DNA of 64,000 bases from Streptomyces sp. Y2F8-2 (GTDB taxonomy: Bacteria > Actinomycetota > Actinomycetes > Streptomycetales > Streptomycetaceae). Numbering within the stretch: position 1 is the stretch's first letter; each line of letters starts with the position of its first letter. A program made the translations under genes and the position numbers. A model generated the notes under the pieces. That model was not told where the DNA came from. It did no database searches and was given only the letters and a program-made list of their open reading frames with translations. This document shows, piece after piece, positions 33,932 to 42,734 of this stretch. The stretch is taken from positions 1 through 64,000 of the forward strand of contig NZ_BNGS01000003.1 in assembly GCF_014905555.1 (NCBI RefSeq). Direction: 5' to 3'.

Positions 33932-34882
33932 TCAGCTCTTCTGCGAGGCCGACGCCGACGGAGACCCGCCCTTCGCTGGGCTCGCCGACGCGGAGGACGA
34001 CGGCGACGCCGACTTCGACGGCGAGGCGCTCTTCGACGCCCCCTGCGACGGAGACCCGCCCGCCGCCCTGCCACCGTCGTTGTTCGCCGCCGACACCGCG
34101 GACACCACCTCCTTGACGGCCTTCTCCGCCGCCTTGGTCAGGTCGTCCGCGTCCGGCGTCTTGTCGCCGGCCAGGCCCGCGCCGTTGTAGTCGACGGTGA
34201 CCACGACGTTCTCCAAGCGCGCCACCACAGTCTGCTGCTTGAAGTCGCCTTCCTTCTTCTTCAGGTCGTACGTCACCGCCGTCGCCGCGTCGCCCGCCCC
34301 GGAAACCGGCACCGCCTTGGTGCTCTTCGCGCCGTCGACCGCCTTGGCGTCCTGCACCTGCTGGTCGTAGTACTGCTGCGCCAGCTTGTTCCCGTCGCCG
34401 CGCGTGGCATCCGACTCGAAGCGCAGCAGGGAGACGTTGAGCCAGCGGAACTGGGAGCCCTTGACGCCGTTGTTCTGCAGACTGCTCCACGAGCAGCTCG
34501 ACCGCGTCTTCGCGTCGTCCGTCGAGCCCGCCTTGCCGGACTTGACACCCTTCGGGACCAGCTCGCCCAGGGTCTTCTGGGACAGCACCGAGCAGGGCTG
34601 GGGCAGCGTCGCGTACGCGGCGGGCCGCACCGCGTTGGCCGACGCGCTCTGCGAGGGCCGTGCGCTCGACTCCTGCGCCTGCGGCTTGGCATCGCCGCCC
34701 GAGCCCGAACCGGAGGAGCCCGAGGAACACCCGGCGGCGACGAGCACCGCGGGGACGGCGGCCGCGCAGACGAGGAAACGGCTCACGCGCGAACCCCGCC
34801 GGCCCGGCCGGCACTCGCCCCGCTCGCCCTGATCACTGTGATCGTGCTGCTTCCGGTGGTCTCGCTGTGCAGGTCGGTGCAT
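33932..34882 (-). CDS. DUF3558 family lipoprotein (first of a tandem pair)
   Basis: The 316-residue predicted lipoprotein has the lipobox AAVPAVLVAAGCSSG. The DUF3558 core contains QPCSVLSQKTLGELVPKGVK and SSCSWSS with the paired cysteines, then conserved strands (ENVVVTVDYNGAGLAG). The tail is a Ser/Ala/Lys/Pro low-complexity run (SKSASPSKSASPSSSASAS). DUF3558 proteins are surface lipoproteins of unknown role. The start is uncertain. ATG 34882 follows AAGGA closely, ATG 34897 is also possible, and GTG 34786 would give a shorter signal peptide. Confidence 0.8.
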   Translation of the reverse strand: MHRPAQRDHRKQHDHSDQGERGECRPGRRGSRVSRFLVCAAAVPAVLVAAGCSSGSSGSGSGGDAKPQAQESSARPSQSASANAVRPAAYATLPQPCSVLSQKTLGELVPKGVKSGKAGSTDDAKTRSSCSWSSLQNNGVKGSQFRWLNVSLLRFESDATRGDGNKLAQQYYDQQVQDAKAVDGAKSTKAVPVSGAGDAATAVTYDLKKKEGDFKQQTVVARLENVVVTVDYNGAGLAGDKTPDADDLTKAAEKAVKEVVSAVSAANNDGGRAAGGSPSQGASKSASPSKSASPSSSASASPAKGGSPSASASQKS

Positions 34883-35015
34883 GGTTCCTTCACTCATGAC
34901 GCTTGTGACGCTCGTGGTCGTGCGGTCGGAACGGTTCCGAGGGGCCACGGTACGCGGTGGGGACGGATGCGCGGTGAGGTTCGGTTCCCTCGCCGGGGCC
35001 GGGCGAGGGGGTCCG

Positions 35016-35906
35016 TCAGCCCAGCGAGCCGGCCAGCTGTCCGGCCAGTTTCCTGGCCTTGTCCTGCATGTCCTTGCTGCTCGGGGTGGTCCCGGGGGCG
35101 GCCGGCTGCTCGTCGTACTCGATGGTCACGATGACGTTGGACGTGCGGAACACCACAGTCACGGTCCGCTGCTGGGCGGTGCTCAGCTCGTCGTCGATGA
35201 ACGCCTCGTCGCCGAGGTCGTCGAGGGTGCGGGGCTGGAGATCGGCCGGGGTTCCGGTGACGGAGGGACTGCCGGAGGGACTGCCGGAGGGAGAGCCGGA
35301 CGCCGATGCCGAGGGGTTGGGACCGCCGGCGGCCCCGGCGGCGGAAACGGCGGCGGAGGCGGAGGAGGACGGAGAAGCAGAGCCGGACCCGGAACCGGGA
35401 CTCGGGCTCGCAGGGGGACCGGAACTCGAACCGGAACTCGAACTGGAACCGGCGCTGGGCTCCGGAAGGTTCGCGGCCTGCTCCTTGGTGGCGTAGACCT
35501 GGTGGGCGGCGTTGTCGTCGGAGACCGTGTTGTCGTACGACACCACCCGCTCGAAGTCCACGAACAGATGGTCCGTGGCGTCGGTCGACTCCGCCTTCCA
35601 ACGGCAGCCGGAGCGGCGGTCGTTGTTGTAGGTGAGGGCGGCCTCGCCCTGGTACGCCTTGTCGCGCTGCTCCTGGTCCGCTATGCGCGTCAGGCCCGGC
35701 AGAAGCGCGTCGAGGGTGTCATGGCTCACGGCGCTGCAGGCGTCGGCAAGGGTGCGGTACTTGCCCGGCTGCGGGGCGGCGGCGCTCGTGGTGGAACCGG
35801 CCTTGGGGTCCGCGGCCCGGCCACCGCTGCCGGAACCGCCGGTGCAGGCGGCCAACAGGGCCGCGAGGAGCACGGCGGCGCCCGGTACGTACGCCTTCCG
35901 CTGCAC
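35016..35906 (-). CDS. DUF3558 family lipoprotein (second of the pair)
   Basis: The 296-residue protein has a clear lipoprotein signal (VPGAAVLLAALLAACTGG, Cys21). Its DUF3558-type core contains LADACSAVSHDTLDALLPGL, RRSGCRWKAES and VIVTIEYDEQ. A long Ser/Gly/Pro insert runs over ~150-215 with SGSPSGSPSGSPS repeats. GTG 35906 has AGGAG 8 bases upstream. Both paralogues read on the same strand with 133 bp between them, so this gene is the promoter-proximal member of a likely operon. The function is unknown. Confidence 0.85.
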   Translation of the reverse strand: MQRKAYVPGAAVLLAALLAACTGGSGSGGRAADPKAGSTTSAAAPQPGKYRTLADACSAVSHDTLDALLPGLTRIADQEQRDKAYQGEAALTYNNDRRSGCRWKAESTDATDHLFVDFERVVSYDNTVSDDNAAHQVYATKEQAANLPEPSAGSSSSSGSSSGPPASPSPGSGSGSASPSSSASAAVSAAGAAGGPNPSASASGSPSGSPSGSPSVTGTPADLQPRTLDDLGDEAFIDDELSTAQQRTVTVVFRTSNVIVTIEYDEQPAAPGTTPSSKDMQDKARKLAGQLAGSLG

Positions 35907-36099
35907 GGTCAGACTCCTCTCGACGGTGTTCCGCGGGGTGGGGCCGCTGGTTATTCGGTTGCCGCACGGGGCGGCCCCCTGGAGACAATGTGTATCGCAC
36001 GCACTGCCGTGGACGCCGGTCCGTTGTCCCTTACGTCGACCTTGGCGCCGGTTTTGCGCTTACAGACTTCTGTTGTGATTCCGGGGGATCGAGGACGAT

Positions 36100-37293
36100 A
36101 TGTCGTACGTAGAGGTGCCGGGGGCGAAGGTCCCGATCCGCATGTGGGTGGACCCGGCGACGGTCGAGGACGCCGCGATGCAGCAGCTGCGGAACGTGGC
36201 GACCCTGCCGTGGATCAAGGGCCTGGCGGTCATGCCGGACGTCCACTACGGCAAGGGGGCGACGGTCGGCTCGGTGATCGCGATGCGGGACGCGGTGTGT
36301 CCGGCGGCGGTCGGGGTCGACATCGGGTGCGGGATGTCCGCCGTGAAGACGTCACTGACGGCGAACGACCTGCCGGGGGATCTGTCACGCCTGCGCTCGA
36401 AGATCGAGCAGGCGATCCCGGTGGGGCGGGGGATGCATGCCGATCCCGTCGACCCGGGGCGACTGCACGGGTTCGCCACCTCGGGGTGGGAGGAGTTCTG
36501 GGGGCGGTTCGGCGGAGTCGCTGAAGCGGTCAAATTCCGTCAGGATCGGGCGGAAAAGCAGATGGGAACGCTCGGATCCGGCAACCATTTTGTGGAAATA
36601 TGCACAGATACGGTGGGTTCGGTCTGGCTGATGCTCCACTCCGGCTCTCGCAACATCGGCAAGGAACTCGCCGAGCACCACATCGGTGTGGCGCAGAGCC
36701 TCCCGCACAACCAGGGCCTGGTCGACCGTGACCTCGCCGTCTTCGTCGCGGACACCCCGCAGATGGCGGCGTACCGCAACGACCTGTACTGGGCACAGGA
36801 GTATGCGAAGTACAACCGCACGCTGATGATGGCCCTCCTGAAGGACGTGATCCGCAAGGAGTTCAAGAAGGCGAAGCCGACTTTCGAGCCGGAGATCTCC
36901 TGCCACCACAACTACGTGGCGGAGGAGCGGTACGAGGGCATGGACCTGCTCGTGACCCGTAAGGGGGCCATCCGTGCGGGATCCGGCGAGTACGGGATCA
37001 TCCCCGGTTCGATGGGTACGGGTTCGTACATCGTGAAGGGCCTCGGAAACGAGAAGTCGTTCAACTCGGCGTCGCACGGCGCCGGTCGGCGCATGAGCCG
37101 GAACGCCGCGAAGCGCCGCTTCACGGCGAAGGACCTTCAGGACCAGACACGGGGCGTGGAGTGCCGCAAGGACTCCGGCGTCGTGGACGAGATCCCGGGC
37201 GCGTACAAGCCCATCGAGAAGGTCATCGAGCAGCAGACCGACCTGGTGGAGGTCGTGGCCAAGCTGAAGCAGGTCGTCTGTGTGAAGGGCTGA
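36100..37293 (+). CDS. rtcB: RtcB family RNA-splicing ligase
   Basis: The 397-residue protein has all RtcB signatures: MPDVHYGKGATVGSV, the Mn-binding GVDIGCGMSAV (Asp74, Cys77), GSGNHFVEI, LHSGSRNIGKEL, CHHNYVAEE and GSMGTGSYIVKG. The guanylylation histidine region is SHGAGRRMSRNAAKRRF. RtcB joins 3'-phosphate or 2',3'-cyclic phosphate ends to 5'-OH RNA and acts in RNA repair or tRNA splicing. No rtcA or RtcR-type regulator adjoins it. ATG 36100 fits the family start. Confidence 0.94.
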   Translation: MSYVEVPGAKVPIRMWVDPATVEDAAMQQLRNVATLPWIKGLAVMPDVHYGKGATVGSVIAMRDAVCPAAVGVDIGCGMSAVKTSLTANDLPGDLSRLRSKIEQAIPVGRGMHADPVDPGRLHGFATSGWEEFWGRFGGVAEAVKFRQDRAEKQMGTLGSGNHFVEICTDTVGSVWLMLHSGSRNIGKELAEHHIGVAQSLPHNQGLVDRDLAVFVADTPQMAAYRNDLYWAQEYAKYNRTLMMALLKDVIRKEFKKAKPTFEPEISCHHNYVAEERYEGMDLLVTRKGAIRAGSGEYGIIPGSMGTGSYIVKGLGNEKSFNSASHGAGRRMSRNAAKRRFTAKDLQDQTRGVECRKDSGVVDEIPGAYKPIEKVIEQQTDLVEVVAKLKQVVCVKG

Positions 37294-37298
37294 GTGCC

Positions 37299-37341
37299 GG
37301 GACGGGCGCGGCGGTCGTCTGCCGCGCCCATGGCCCGTCCC
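37299..37341. terminator. Terminator between rtcB and the opposing small gene
   Basis: GGGACGGGCGCGGC pairs with GCCGCGCCC...GCCCGTCCC (small ATG bulge) around an 8-base loop, just after the rtcB stop. Confidence 0.75.
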
Positions 37342-37361
37342 TCAAACCGGCTGCCCGGATG

Positions 37362-37532
37362 TCACTTCGCGTGCCGGACCGCGTAGATCATCACGAACGC
37401 CACGATGTGGATGCCGAAGAGGAAGTACGCCAGGTAGTACCAGACGTAGCGTTCGCGCTTCTTCTCCAGGGAGAGGCGTCGCTGTTCGGCTGTGCGGTCC
37501 GCGTCGTCGGCCGGTGGGGTCGGGGCGGCCAT
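37362..37532 (-). CDS. Small single-pass membrane protein (DUF6126-like)
   Basis: The 56-residue protein has an acidic/basic N-terminus (MAAPTPPADDADRTAEQRRL, LEKKRERYV) and one transmembrane helix (WYYLAYFLFGIHIVAFVMIY), ending in VRHAK. Its ATG overlaps the stop of the upstream SDR gene, so it is translationally coupled. The function is unknown. Similar peptides are common in Streptomyces and are placed in DUF6126 as far as I recall. Confidence 0.8.
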   Translation of the reverse strand: MAAPTPPADDADRTAEQRRLSLEKKRERYVWYYLAYFLFGIHIVAFVMIYAVRHAK

Positions 37533-38308
37533 CAAAGGTCCCGGTGGACCTTGGTGTTCGAGGCCTGGGCGCGGGGGCGGACCACCAGGAGGTCGACGTT
37601 GACGTGGCTGGGACGGGTGACCGCCCAGGTGATCGTGTCGGCGACGTCGTCCGCCGTCAGGGGCTCGGCGACGCCCTCGTAGACCTTCGCCGCCTTGTCC
37701 TGGTCGCCGCCGAAGCGGGTCAGCGCGAACTCGTCCGTCTTCACCATGCCGGGGGCGATCTCGATCACGCGGACCGGGGTGCCGACGATCTCCAGGCGCA
37801 GGGTCTCGGCGAGGACGTGCTCGGCGTGCTTGGCGGCGACGTAACCCGCGCCGCCCTCGTACGTGGCGTGGCCGGCGGTGGAGGAGACGACGACCACCGT
37901 GCCGTCGCCGCTCGCGGTCAGGGCGGGGAGCAGGGCCTGGGTGACGTTGAGGGTGCCGAGGACGTTCGTCTCGTACATCCGGCGCCAGTCCTCGGGGTCG
38001 CCGGTCGCGACCGGGTCGGCGCCGAGCGCGCCGCCCGCGTTGTTCACGAGGACGCCGATCGTCTTGAAAGCGGTGGCGAACTCGTCGACCGCCGCACGGT
38101 CGGTGACGTCGAGCGCGTACGCCGTCGCCGAGTGGCCGGCGCCCGTGAGTTCCTCCGCGAGCGCCTCGATACGGTCCTTGCGGCGGGCGGTGAGGACCAC
38201 GCGGTAGCCCGCTTCGGCGAGTTGCCGGGCCGTCGCGGCGCCGATTCCGCTGCTCGCGCCCGTGACGACGGCGATACGGGAGGCGGCGGCGGGTGCTGCG
38301 GCGGTCAT
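37532..38308 (-). CDS. SDR family oxidoreductase
   Basis: The 258-residue classical short-chain dehydrogenase has the cofactor motif VVTGASSGIGAATARQLAEA and NADP-type arginines in LTARRKDRIEAL. Further motifs are VLVNNAGGALG, the ETNVLGTLNVTQALLP segment and a catalytic SS...YVAAKHA (Tyr-x3-Lys). It resembles YdfG-type serine/3-hydroxy acid dehydrogenases. The substrate is unknown. It is followed, with overlap, by the 56-residue membrane protein gene. Confidence 0.9.
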   Translation of the reverse strand: MTAAAPAAASRIAVVTGASSGIGAATARQLAEAGYRVVLTARRKDRIEALAEELTGAGHSATAYALDVTDRAAVDEFATAFKTIGVLVNNAGGALGADPVATGDPEDWRRMYETNVLGTLNVTQALLPALTASGDGTVVVVSSTAGHATYEGGAGYVAAKHAEHVLAETLRLEIVGTPVRVIEIAPGMVKTDEFALTRFGGDQDKAAKVYEGVAEPLTADDVADTITWAVTRPSHVNVDLLVVRPRAQASNTKVHRDL

Positions 38309-38418
38309 GGGCGACTCCTCGACGGTCGTTCGGCAGTTGCTCGTTCATGCGGGCGTGAGCGGCCTCCGCCCAGGATAGGTGGCGGGGGCACGCGCCCGGC
38401 GTGGTGCCCGAAAGGTGG

Positions 38419-38754
38419 TCAGTGGCCCCGCGGTGCCCACATGATCACGGCCATTCCGGCGAGGCAGATCAGCGCCCCGGTCACATCCCAGCGGTCCGGG
38501 CGGTAGCCGTCCGCCACCACGCCCCAGGCCAGTGAACCGGCCACGAAGACACCGCCGTACGCCGCCAGGACGCGGCCGAAGTGGGCATCCGGCTGGAATG
38601 TGGCGACGAAGCCGTAGATACCGAGGGCCATGACGCCCGCGCCGACCCACAGCCATCCGCGGTGTTCGCGCAATCCCTGCCAGACCAGCCAGGCGCCGCC
38701 GATCTCGAACAGCGCGGCGAGGAGGAACAGGGCGGCGGAGCGGAGGATCAGCAT
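38419..38754 (-). CDS. YnfA family membrane protein (UPF0060)
   Basis: The 111-residue protein has four transmembrane helices and the YnfA pattern: [20 protein letters not shown] at the start, [20 protein letters not shown] in the middle and [19 protein letters not shown] at the end. YnfA proteins belong to the SMR-like drug/metabolite fold and may export small cations. ATG 38754 gives the family N-terminus ([10 protein letters not shown]). Confidence 0.93.
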   Translation of the reverse strand: MLILRSAALFLLAALFEIGGAWLVWQGLREHRGWLWVGAGVMALGIYGFVATFQPDAHFGRVLAAYGGVFVAGSLAWGVVADGYRPDRWDVTGALICLAGMAVIMWAPRGH

Positions 38755-39059
38755 GCGGCCACCCTCGCATGCCGGCCGCTGCGGGACGGGCCTGGGCGAA
38801 GCCGGACGCCACGGCAGCCGGGCCGCAGGGGGACCGGCCTGCCCGCACCACGAACGGGAGCGACCTTGCCATGTCCTGATCGGGGTCGCCGTGGTCACGG
38901 CTGCAGTGCCGGCCGCCACCGCCGAGGCGCTCGCCCGTCGTACGGCGACGGTCGACGCGTGACCGCTCGCACGCCTCACCTGCCCGGCGGCGCCTGTCCC
39001 GCCGTCCGCGTGGCATACATGCGGTGATCGTCCGGGGGCCGACGCGGAGGAAGTGACGT
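38755..39059. other. Intergenic, YnfA / secreted protein
   Basis: No gene is supported in this divergent gap. A frame ending at 38962 contains a hydrophobic stretch ([20 protein letters not shown]) that looks signal-like, but it has no start with an RBS. I leave it out. Confidence 0.4.
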
Positions 39060-39518
39060 ATGCGGAAGCGGATCGCAGGTGTGCTGGGCGCGGCCCTGGC
39101 GGTGGGTGCCGCCGTGCCCGCCGTGGCGGTGGTGCCCAAGGTCGCCATCGCCTCTCACGGGTATGTGACCCTGACCGGTGGCCGGGCCGACGTACGGCTG
39201 ACCCCGCGCAACGACGGGTGGGCCGCCGTCGCCCGGGCGACCGTACGGTTGCGCTTCTCGCGCGCCCTGGGCGGTCCGCAGCAGCTGCCGAAGGGCTGTG
39301 CGGCGGCCGACGCGAACACGGTGGTGTGCGGGACGGGACCGCTCGCGGCGGGCGGGACGGGCTGGGAGATCCGGCTGCGGGTGGGTCTTGCGGGGGCGCC
39401 GGCCGAGGTGCGGCTGCAGGTCGAGACCCTGCACAACGGCGACGCCGCCGACCGGGACTCCGTCGGGGACCGGCAGCAGGTGCTCGCGCTGGAGACGGGG
39501 GACGAGTACGCCTTCTAG
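39060..39518 (+). CDS. Secreted protein of unknown function
   Basis: The 152-residue protein has a signal peptide ([23 protein letters not shown]) and a beta-rich mature part. There is a pair of cysteines ([18 protein letters not shown]) and a strand pattern suggesting an Ig-like or CARDB-type fold ([20 protein letters not shown]). GGAGGAAG lies 6 bases before ATG. I do not recognise a family. The gene is convergent with the AraC regulator gene, with only 6 bp between stops. Confidence 0.72.
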   Translation: MRKRIAGVLGAALAVGAAVPAVAVVPKVAIASHGYVTLTGGRADVRLTPRNDGWAAVARATVRLRFSRALGGPQQLPKGCAAADANTVVCGTGPLAAGGTGWEIRLRVGLAGAPAEVRLQVETLHNGDAADRDSVGDRQQVLALETGDEYAF

Positions 39519-39524
39519 GGGCGC

Positions 39525-40319
39525 TCATGGGGGGCTGTGCCGGACGTAGGCCGTGGGGGGCACCCCCACCGTCGCCGTGAAGTCCCTCACCAGGTGGGCC
39601 TGGTCCGCGTAGCCCAGGTCGGCTGCCAGGCCCGCCCAGTCCACCGCCCTCTCGGTCTCCGCGCGTTCCAGGGCCTCGTGGATGCGGTAGCGCAGGACGA
39701 CCCACTTGGGGCCCACGCCCACGTACGCGGCGAACAGGCGCTGCATGAGCCGTACGGACATGCCCTCGGACCGGGCGAAGTCGGTGACGCGGCGGATGGT
39801 GCGGTCCGTGCGGATGCGGTCGACCAGGGCCATGGCGAGGTCGGCCCGGGGGTCGGGGCGGGGGGCGAGGCCGAGGAGGAAGGTGTCCAGGGCGGCCACG
39901 CGGGCGTCCTCGTCGTCGGGGGCGAGGACGGCGTGCGCGTCGGCTTCCGGGAGCGGGAGCCGCTTGCCCGTCCACTGTGACACCGGCCGGTCCGGGAAGA
40001 AGGGGCGGAAGCCGCCCGGGCGGAACTGGATGCCGCAGACCCGGCCCTTTCCCTCCAGTTTCTGGGTGAAGAGTTCCAGGCCGATGCCGGCGATCTCGGC
40101 GAAGGGCTCCCGGTCCTCGTACTGCTGGAAGACGATGTTCACGGACGGGTGCGGGACCACGTGTGAGGCGTACGGCCGGGTCAGGTCCCAGTCGATCAGC
40201 CAGTAGTGCTCCAGGTACGGCCGCAGGGGTGCGGCCGGTTCGCGGCGGCGGAAGTCCACGTGCGCGAAGAGCTCCGCTGCGTCGACGATTCCTCGGGTGT
40301 CACGGCGTGGGACGGCCAT
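39525..40319 (-). CDS. AraC family transcriptional regulator
   Basis: The 264-residue protein has an N-terminal ~150-residue sensor ([48 protein letters not shown]), of the DUF6597 type. A C-terminal AraC HTH has [20 protein letters not shown] and [23 protein letters not shown] 40319 fits. The long open frame to 40682 lies over the divergent promoter. It may control the luciferase-like/FMN reductase operon next door, which starts 106 bp away. That link is inference. Confidence 0.88.
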   Translation of the reverse strand: MAVPRRDTRGIVDAAELFAHVDFRRREPAAPLRPYLEHYWLIDWDLTRPYASHVVPHPSVNIVFQQYEDREPFAEIAGIGLELFTQKLEGKGRVCGIQFRPGGFRPFFPDRPVSQWTGKRLPLPEADAHAVLAPDDEDARVAALDTFLLGLAPRPDPRADLAMALVDRIRTDRTIRRVTDFARSEGMSVRLMQRLFAAYVGVGPKWVVLRYRIHEALERAETERAVDWAGLAADLGYADQAHLVRDFTATVGVPPTAYVRHSPP

Positions 40320-40376
40320 GTCCGGGATCGTACGAGCGGGCACTGACAGGGGCGGAATAGCGGGAAGGGCGGAACC

Positions 40377-40403
40377 GTTTGCGAGTATGGTTGAATCGTA
40401 AAC
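40377..40403. promoter_or_regulatory. Inverted repeat GTTTGCGA-N11-TCGTAAAC upstream of the LLM operon
   Basis: Eight-bp arms with one mismatch lie between the AraC gene and the monooxygenase start, ending 22 bp before the ATG. It is a candidate operator for a dimeric regulator. Confidence 0.5.
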
Positions 40404-40425
40404 AACTTGGAGGGTGTGAGCGATC

Positions 40426-41556
40426 ATGCAGTTCGGGATCTTCAGCGTCGGTGATGTCACGCCGGACCCGACCACGGGCCGGACGCCGACCGAGCGCGAG
40501 CGGATCAAGGCCATGGTCGCCATCGCGCTGAAGGCCGAGGAGGTCGGCCTGGACGTCTTCGCGACGGGCGAGCACCACAACCCGCCGTTCGTGCCGTCGT
40601 CCCCGACCACGATGCTCGGCCACATAGCCGCGCGCACCGAGAAGCTGATCCTCTCCACGTCCACCACCCTCATCACCACCAACGACCCGGTGAAGATCGC
40701 CGAGGACTACGCGATGCTCCAGCACCTCGCGGACGGCCGGGTCGACCTGATGATGGGGCGCGGCAACACCGGCCCGGTGTATCCGTGGTTCGGGCAGGAC
40801 ATCCGGGAGGGCATCAACCTCGCCATCGAGAACTACGCCCTGCTGCGCCGGCTGTGGCGCGAGGACGTGGTGAACTGGGAGGGCAAGTTCCGCACGCCGC
40901 TGCAGGGCTTCACGTCCACGCCGCGCCCCATGGACGACGTGCCGCCGTTCGTCTGGCACGGCTCCATCCGCTCCCCGGAGATCGCCGAGCAGGCCGCCTT
41001 CTACGGCGACGGCTTCTTCCACAACAACATCTTCTGGCCCGCCGACCACACCAAGCGCATGGTCGAGTTCTACCGGGAGCGCTTCGCCCACTACGGGCAC
41101 GGCACCCCCGAGCAGGCGATCGTCGGCCTGGGCGGGCAGGTGTTCATGCGGAAGAACTCCCAGGACGCGGTCCGCGAGTTCCGCCCCTACTTCGACAACG
41201 CGCCGGTGTACGGGCACGGGCCGTCCCTGGAGGACTTCACCGAGCAGACCCCGCTGACCGTCGGGTCGCCGCAGCAGGTGATCGAGAAGACGCTGGGCTT
41301 CCGCGAGTACGCCGGCGACTACCAGCGGCAGCTGTTCCTGATGGACCACGCGGGACTGCCGCTGAAGACCGTGCTGGAGCAGCTCGACATGCTCGGCGAG
41401 GAGGTCGTGCCGGTGCTGCGGAAGGAGTTCGCGAAGGACCGGCCGGCCGGGGTGCCGGACGCGCCGACGCACGCGTCGCTGCTGGCCGCCAAGGAGGCCA
41501 AGGAGGCCGGGGAGAGCGCGAAGGAGACCGCCGCGGAAGGGGTGAGCGCCGTATGA
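40426..41556 (+). CDS. LLM class FMN-dependent luciferase-like monooxygenase (CE1758 type)
   Basis: The 376-residue TIM-barrel flavin monooxygenase has MQFGIFSVGDVTPDPTTGRT at the N-terminus, LDVFATGEHHNPPFVPSSPT and LQHLADGRVDLMMGRGNTGP. The later region includes YPWFGQDIREGINLAIENYA. The C-terminus ends in Lys/Glu/Ala repeats (AKEAKEAGESAKETAAEG). It uses reduced FMN, presumably from the next gene product. The natural substrate is unknown. GGAGG lies ~12 bases upstream. The overlapping ATGA with the reductase matches the known CE1758/CE1759 gene duo. Confidence 0.9.
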   Translation: MQFGIFSVGDVTPDPTTGRTPTERERIKAMVAIALKAEEVGLDVFATGEHHNPPFVPSSPTTMLGHIAARTEKLILSTSTTLITTNDPVKIAEDYAMLQHLADGRVDLMMGRGNTGPVYPWFGQDIREGINLAIENYALLRRLWREDVVNWEGKFRTPLQGFTSTPRPMDDVPPFVWHGSIRSPEIAEQAAFYGDGFFHNNIFWPADHTKRMVEFYRERFAHYGHGTPEQAIVGLGGQVFMRKNSQDAVREFRPYFDNAPVYGHGPSLEDFTEQTPLTVGSPQQVIEKTLGFREYAGDYQRQLFLMDHAGLPLKTVLEQLDMLGEEVVPVLRKEFAKDRPAGVPDAPTHASLLAAKEAKEAGESAKETAAEGVSAV

Positions 41557-42299
41557 AAAAGCTGGTCGTCGTCTCGGCCGGGCTGAGCGTGCCGTCGTCG
41601 ACGCGACTGCTCGCGGACCGGCTGGCCGCCGCGGTGGAGCACCGGGCGCCGGTGTCGGTGCGGGTCGTGGAGGTGCGGGACCTCGCCGTGGAGATCGCGC
41701 ACAACTTCACCAACGGCTTTCCGGGCCCGGCCCTGGCCGCCGCGCTCGAGGCCGTGACCAAGGCGGACGGGCTGATCGTCGTCACACCGGTGTTCTCGGC
41801 GTCGTACAGCGGGCTGTTCAAGTCGTTCTTCGACGTGCTGGACAAGGACGCGATGGTGGGCAAGCCGGTCCTGATCGCCGCCACCGGCGGCTCGGCCCGC
41901 CACTCCCTGGTCCTGGACCATGCGCTGCGTCCGCTGTTCTCCTACCTGCGCGCGGTGGTCGCCCCGACGGGCGTCTACGCGGCGTCGGAGGACTGGGGCG
42001 CGGAGGGCCTGCCGGAGCGGGTCGAACGGGCGGCGGGGGAGCTGGCCGGGCTGATGGGGGCGGGGTCCCTCCGGGAGGAGCCGGACGGGGCGGTGACGGT
42101 CCCTGCCCCCTCCGCACCCGAGCCCGCCGAGTCCGTGGCGGGGTCTGCCGGTGCCGTGCCGGAGCCCGCGGGAGCCAAGAGCGCGGCCGGGGCGGCGGAC
42201 GGCGACGGTGCGCCCGCCGGGGACGACCGTGGCGCGACCGTCTCGCACGGCTTCCGGGTGGTCCCGTTCGAGCAGCAGCTGGCCGCCCTGCGCGGCTAG
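41553..42299 (+). CDS. NADPH-dependent FMN reductase (CE1759 type)
   Basis: The 248-residue flavodoxin-fold reductase has the FMN phosphate loop VVVSAGLSVPSSTRLLADRL and VVTPVFSASYSGLFKSFFDV near residue 72. It should supply FMNH2 to the luciferase-like partner with which it overlaps by ATGA. Between the core and the C-terminal VSHGFRVVPFEQQLAALRG is a ~55-residue Ala/Pro/Gly/Glu linker (about 172-228) that looks like a recent low-complexity expansion. Confidence 0.9.
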   Translation: MKKLVVVSAGLSVPSSTRLLADRLAAAVEHRAPVSVRVVEVRDLAVEIAHNFTNGFPGPALAAALEAVTKADGLIVVTPVFSASYSGLFKSFFDVLDKDAMVGKPVLIAATGGSARHSLVLDHALRPLFSYLRAVVAPTGVYAASEDWGAEGLPERVERAAGELAGLMGAGSLREEPDGAVTVPAPSAPEPAESVAGSAGAVPEPAGAKSAAGAADGDGAPAGDDRGATVSHGFRVVPFEQQLAALRG

Positions 42300-42734
42300 G
42301 GTCTTTCGTTCGGGTCAGGCCGGACCATGCCGTGGGTGTGGGTGGGCCGCCGCCGTCGTGCCGTGCCGGCCCACCCTTCCGCATCGGCCCCTCTCCGGAC
42401 CGGGGGGAGGATCCGGGACCGGCCGGCGGACCCCTCACCCGGCTCGCCCTGGGATGGCGGGCCGGGGGGCTCGGGGGTTCGGCGGGCCGGTGGCTCTGAT
42501 CGCGCCGTCGGGCGGCGGGCCCCGCCGCCCGACGCCCGCGGCCGCTGCGCCGCGGCCCGCCTCGATGACTCTCCGCGTTCCCTCCCCGGAGGGTCACGCG
42601 GTGAAGTGACTCAGCCGACACAGTGGCCCGACCAGGTAAGTCACCGCAGCCGAGGCGGTGAGAGGCGGGTAAGAAGCCCCTTCCTCGCTCCACCACCCGC
42701 TGGTGCACCGCCGTGACCTTGGCAGACTGGGGGC
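42300..42734. other. Intergenic, FMN reductase / response regulator
   Basis: This 435-bp gap is GC-rich with no credible gene. It holds a very strong stem CGTCGGGCGGCGGG / CCCGCCGCCCGACG at 42507-42535, probably terminating the oxidoreductase operon. The lower-GC 42600-42730 part probably holds the two-component promoter. Confidence 0.6.
42507..42535. terminator. Strong hairpin after the LLM operon
   Basis: Perfect 14-bp arms around a single base (effective loop larger), about 210 bp after the reductase stop, with no T-run. Confidence 0.5.

Noticed and set aside
38630..38962. Small secreted protein gene downstream of ynfA
   Set aside because: A hydrophobic stretch is present, but the frame overlaps ynfA in antisense and has no start codon with an RBS near the signal-like part.
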